In this document: in pieces, positions 62,617 through 64,000 of the stretch
Layout: each line of letters begins with the position of its first letter
Position numbering within the stretch: position 1 is the first letter of the stretch
NCBI RefSeq assembly: GCF_004766045.1
Contig: NZ_SPQQ01000009.1
Location: 1 to 64,000, forward strand
Reading direction: 5' to 3'
From: Desulfosporosinus fructosivorans
Lineage (GTDB): Bacteria > Bacillota > Desulfitobacteriia > Desulfitobacteriales > Desulfitobacteriaceae
Length of the DNA: 64,000 nucleotides
Notes under the pieces: generated by a model
What the model was told of the DNA's origin: nothing
Databases searched by the model: none
Seen by the model: the letters and a program-made list of their open reading frames with translations, nothing else
Translations under genes and position numbers: made by a program

Positions 62617-63572
62617 ACCCCGTCCACTCCTATCTTTTCGTTCACAAAGTTTGATCGACTTAACTGTTCTTTTTCTATGACCGCTTGAAGTTTAACAGCT
62701 GGAAAGGTTCGAAACGGGACTCGCAGGTATTTAGCCGCTTCGATCAGACCAACTTCATCCTGTTTAAGATCAACACTATAGATTCCTGACACGGCCTTAA
62801 GGGATGCCCCAATCTGCCCAACAGCCGAGATAATACCCTCCAGAACTGCCTCAGTAGAAATTCCCCTCCGGCAGCCAACCCCAATACTCAAGATGGGTGG
62901 AATTAAATATAGGAGATCATCTTTAATCGTTAGATCCAGAAAAGGACTTATAATCAGATTGGCTTTCTCTTTATCCTTATTTGACAAGAACTGATAGTGC
63001 TCGTCTTTCAGCCATGCCTCATCAGGGTTCAATAGGTAACTGGTCCATATTTTGAGACTACCTTGTTCTAAAAGTAAGCGGTTGACCGCTGGTAAATGGT
63101 CCAGGGGTTCAACTTTCCAACCATATCGTCGAGCGTATTCATCTGGGGCCACTAAGCCCCGAACATCTGTAGCTGTCGTAATCACCGCTTGAGCCCCTAT
63201 CTGAGAAGCAAGATGATTTGCCCAAGTGTTTGCGCCACCCAAATGCCCGGAAAGTAAAGGAATGATGAACTTTCCCGCTTCATCTAAAACAAGTACTGCC
63301 GGATCTCGATCTTTTCCTTCAATAAGGGAAGCAATTTGGCGTACTACGATTCCAGTAGCCATGACAAAAATGAGTACAGAATACTCCTCCCATAGTTCCG
63401 GAACGATTTCTCTCAAGCGCCGAAACACACTCCCCTGATTCTCACTTTGAGCAAGTGCTTTCTCATGAATAAAGAGATTCCATTCAACCGTATCCGGAAG
63501 GCTCTCGATAATACGATGCGCTGTGACTAACCCTCGATCCGTCAAGGTAAGAAGTGCTATTCTCGCGTTCAC
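62478..63572 (-). CDS. cbiG: Cobalt-precorrin 5A hydrolase
   Basis: 364 residues. N-terminal, central and C-terminal CbiG domains are all present: LLSGHLGGANTWANHLASQIG, VITTATDVRG, then the C-terminal IGVGCRRGISTEAVLEGI (the family's core) and LPKFKGRGVTVAIS. It hydrolyses the lactone of cobalt-precorrin-5A and releases acetaldehyde, an anaerobic-route step. The C-terminus runs 22 residues past the usual end, inside cbiH. It overlaps cbiF by 4 nt. Confidence 0.93.
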   Translation of the reverse strand: MNARIALLTLTDRGLVTAHRIIESLPDTVEWNLFIHEKALAQSENQGSVFRRLREIVPELWEEYSVLIFVMATGIVVRQIASLIEGKDRDPAVLVLDEAGKFIIPLLSGHLGGANTWANHLASQIGAQAVITTATDVRGLVAPDEYARRYGWKVEPLDHLPAVNRLLLEQGSLKIWTSYLLNPDEAWLKDEHYQFLSNKDKEKANLIISPFLDLTIKDDLLYLIPPILSIGVGCRRGISTEAVLEGIISAVGQIGASLKAVSGIYSVDLKQDEVGLIEAAKYLRVPFRTFPAVKLQAVIEKEQLSRSNFVNEKIGVDGVCEAASLLGTQKGRLILPKFKGRGVTVAISVENSLSWASDQETLTI

Positions 63573-64000
63573 GGTTTTGAGCCTTGCCGATATTCATGAG
63601 TAAAGGTTGGATCGTAAAGTTTTGAACGGGCATACCCATTGGCCGGATCCAAAAAATCTCCGACGAGGATTTGTGCCTGTTTGCGGATTCCTGCCAATTT
63701 AACCTTTTCGACAATGGTTTCTAAAGTTCCCTGGAGAATCTCTTCATCCGGCCAACTCGCTTTAGCAATGACAGCTATCGGAGTGGAGGCTGGGTAACCA
63801 CCTTCCACCAAGGCATCTACAACAGATTGCATATCTTGGACACTTAAGAAAATCGCCATGCTTGCTTGGTGTTTCGCCAATTTGGCAAGTGCTTCTCGCT
63901 CTGGAACTGGAGTCCGGCCAGCTAAGCGGGTGAGAATCAAGGTTTGGCTAATATCGGGTAAAGTGAATTCACGTTTAATCGCTGCGGCGGCTGCAAACAC
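63569..64000 (-). CDS. cbiF: Cobalt-precorrin-4 C11-methyltransferase, partial at window end
   Basis: The C-terminal 143 residues of the SAM-dependent CbiF/CobM family: TLPDISQTLILTRLAGRTPVPE, MAIFLSVQDMQSVVDAL and IAVIAKASWPDEEILQGTL match its C-terminal domain. The frame is open at base 64000, so the N-terminal half with the SAM-binding loop lies outside this window. The tail (YARSKLYDPTFTHEYRQGSKP) is normal for the family. Further cbi genes (such as cbiD, E, T and L) probably lie upstream. Confidence 0.92.
   Translation of the reverse strand: MFAAAAAIKREFTLPDISQTLILTRLAGRTPVPEREALAKLAKHQASMAIFLSVQDMQSVVDALVEGGYPASTPIAVIAKASWPDEEILQGTLETIVEKVKLAGIRKQAQILVGDFLDPANGYARSKLYDPTFTHEYRQGSKP

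Noticed and set aside
1..64000. CRISPR arrays, tRNA or rRNA genes
   Set aside because: No regular spaced repeats of the CRISPR size and no tRNA TpsiC-arm or cloverleaf were seen on either strand; the 7-bp arrays are too short and lack spacers.

Overview
The window reads as chromosomal DNA of a spore-forming, strictly anaerobic Gram-positive bacterium of the Peptococcaceae (Desulfosporosinus / Desulfitobacterium type). This is inferred from gene content: a T-box leader, Gram-positive AddAB instead of RecBCD, an electron-bifurcating heterodisulfide-reductase-like Hdr-Flx cluster, an anaerobic (cbi) cobalamin pathway, a YesM/YesN two-component pair and AT-rich intergenic DNA with strong Shine-Dalgarno sites. 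No 16S or other taxonomic marker is present, so the genus is an inference.

Layout. 1-5150 is a scrap yard: a truncated group II intron, two intact accessory genes (DUF2867 and GNAT acetyltransferase), and decayed pieces including a DUF3102 gene with an internal deletion fused to the tail of a radical-SAM/SPASM gene. 5161-7798 is a branched-chain amino acid unit: promoter, T-box leader and ilvBN. 8196-15515 (minus strand) holds a BMP-type nucleoside ABC importer and the YesM/YesN-like sensor pair next to it. 15631-24700 is accessory: a second DUF3102 fragment, an Rpn nuclease, a CheW plus N-truncated PocR-chemoreceptor pair, NudC, an SDR/ketopantoate-reductase pair, an AAA ATPase, DUF5316 and a tyrosine recombinase.

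24823-30281 carries an orphan FdhB/FdhC-like membrane module with a Tat signal, small membrane proteins, DegV and a DUF3999-like surface protein. 30374-37962 is a six-gene minus-strand operon, hdrA-flxD-flxC-flxB-flxA-hdrCB, in which HdrC and an HdrB-like half are one protein; it is expected to couple NAD(P)H, ferredoxin and a disulfide or related acceptor by flavin-based electron bifurcation. 38168-46146 is addB-addA, overlapping by 4 nt. 46182-53559 holds an amidohydrolase with a BadF-type kinase, a polysaccharide deacetylase, YitT, an ECF sigma factor translationally coupled to a DUF4349 membrane protein, and cardiolipin synthase.

53697-64000 is a long minus-strand anaerobic cobalamin operon, cbiF-cbiG-cbiH-cbiJ-cbiX-cbiC-cbiP-cbiB-cbiA-pduX-cobD, cut by the window end inside cbiF. 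It covers cobalt insertion, ring contraction and methylation, amidation, and supply and attachment of the aminopropanol arm. Two of its few gaps (57198-57294 and 59924-60040) are filled with degenerate 7-bp repeats. No rRNA, tRNA or CRISPR array was seen. The least explained items are the DUF3102 fragments with perfect palindromes, the heptamer repeats, the Cys-rich insert of IlvB and the single-CCG HdrCB fusion.
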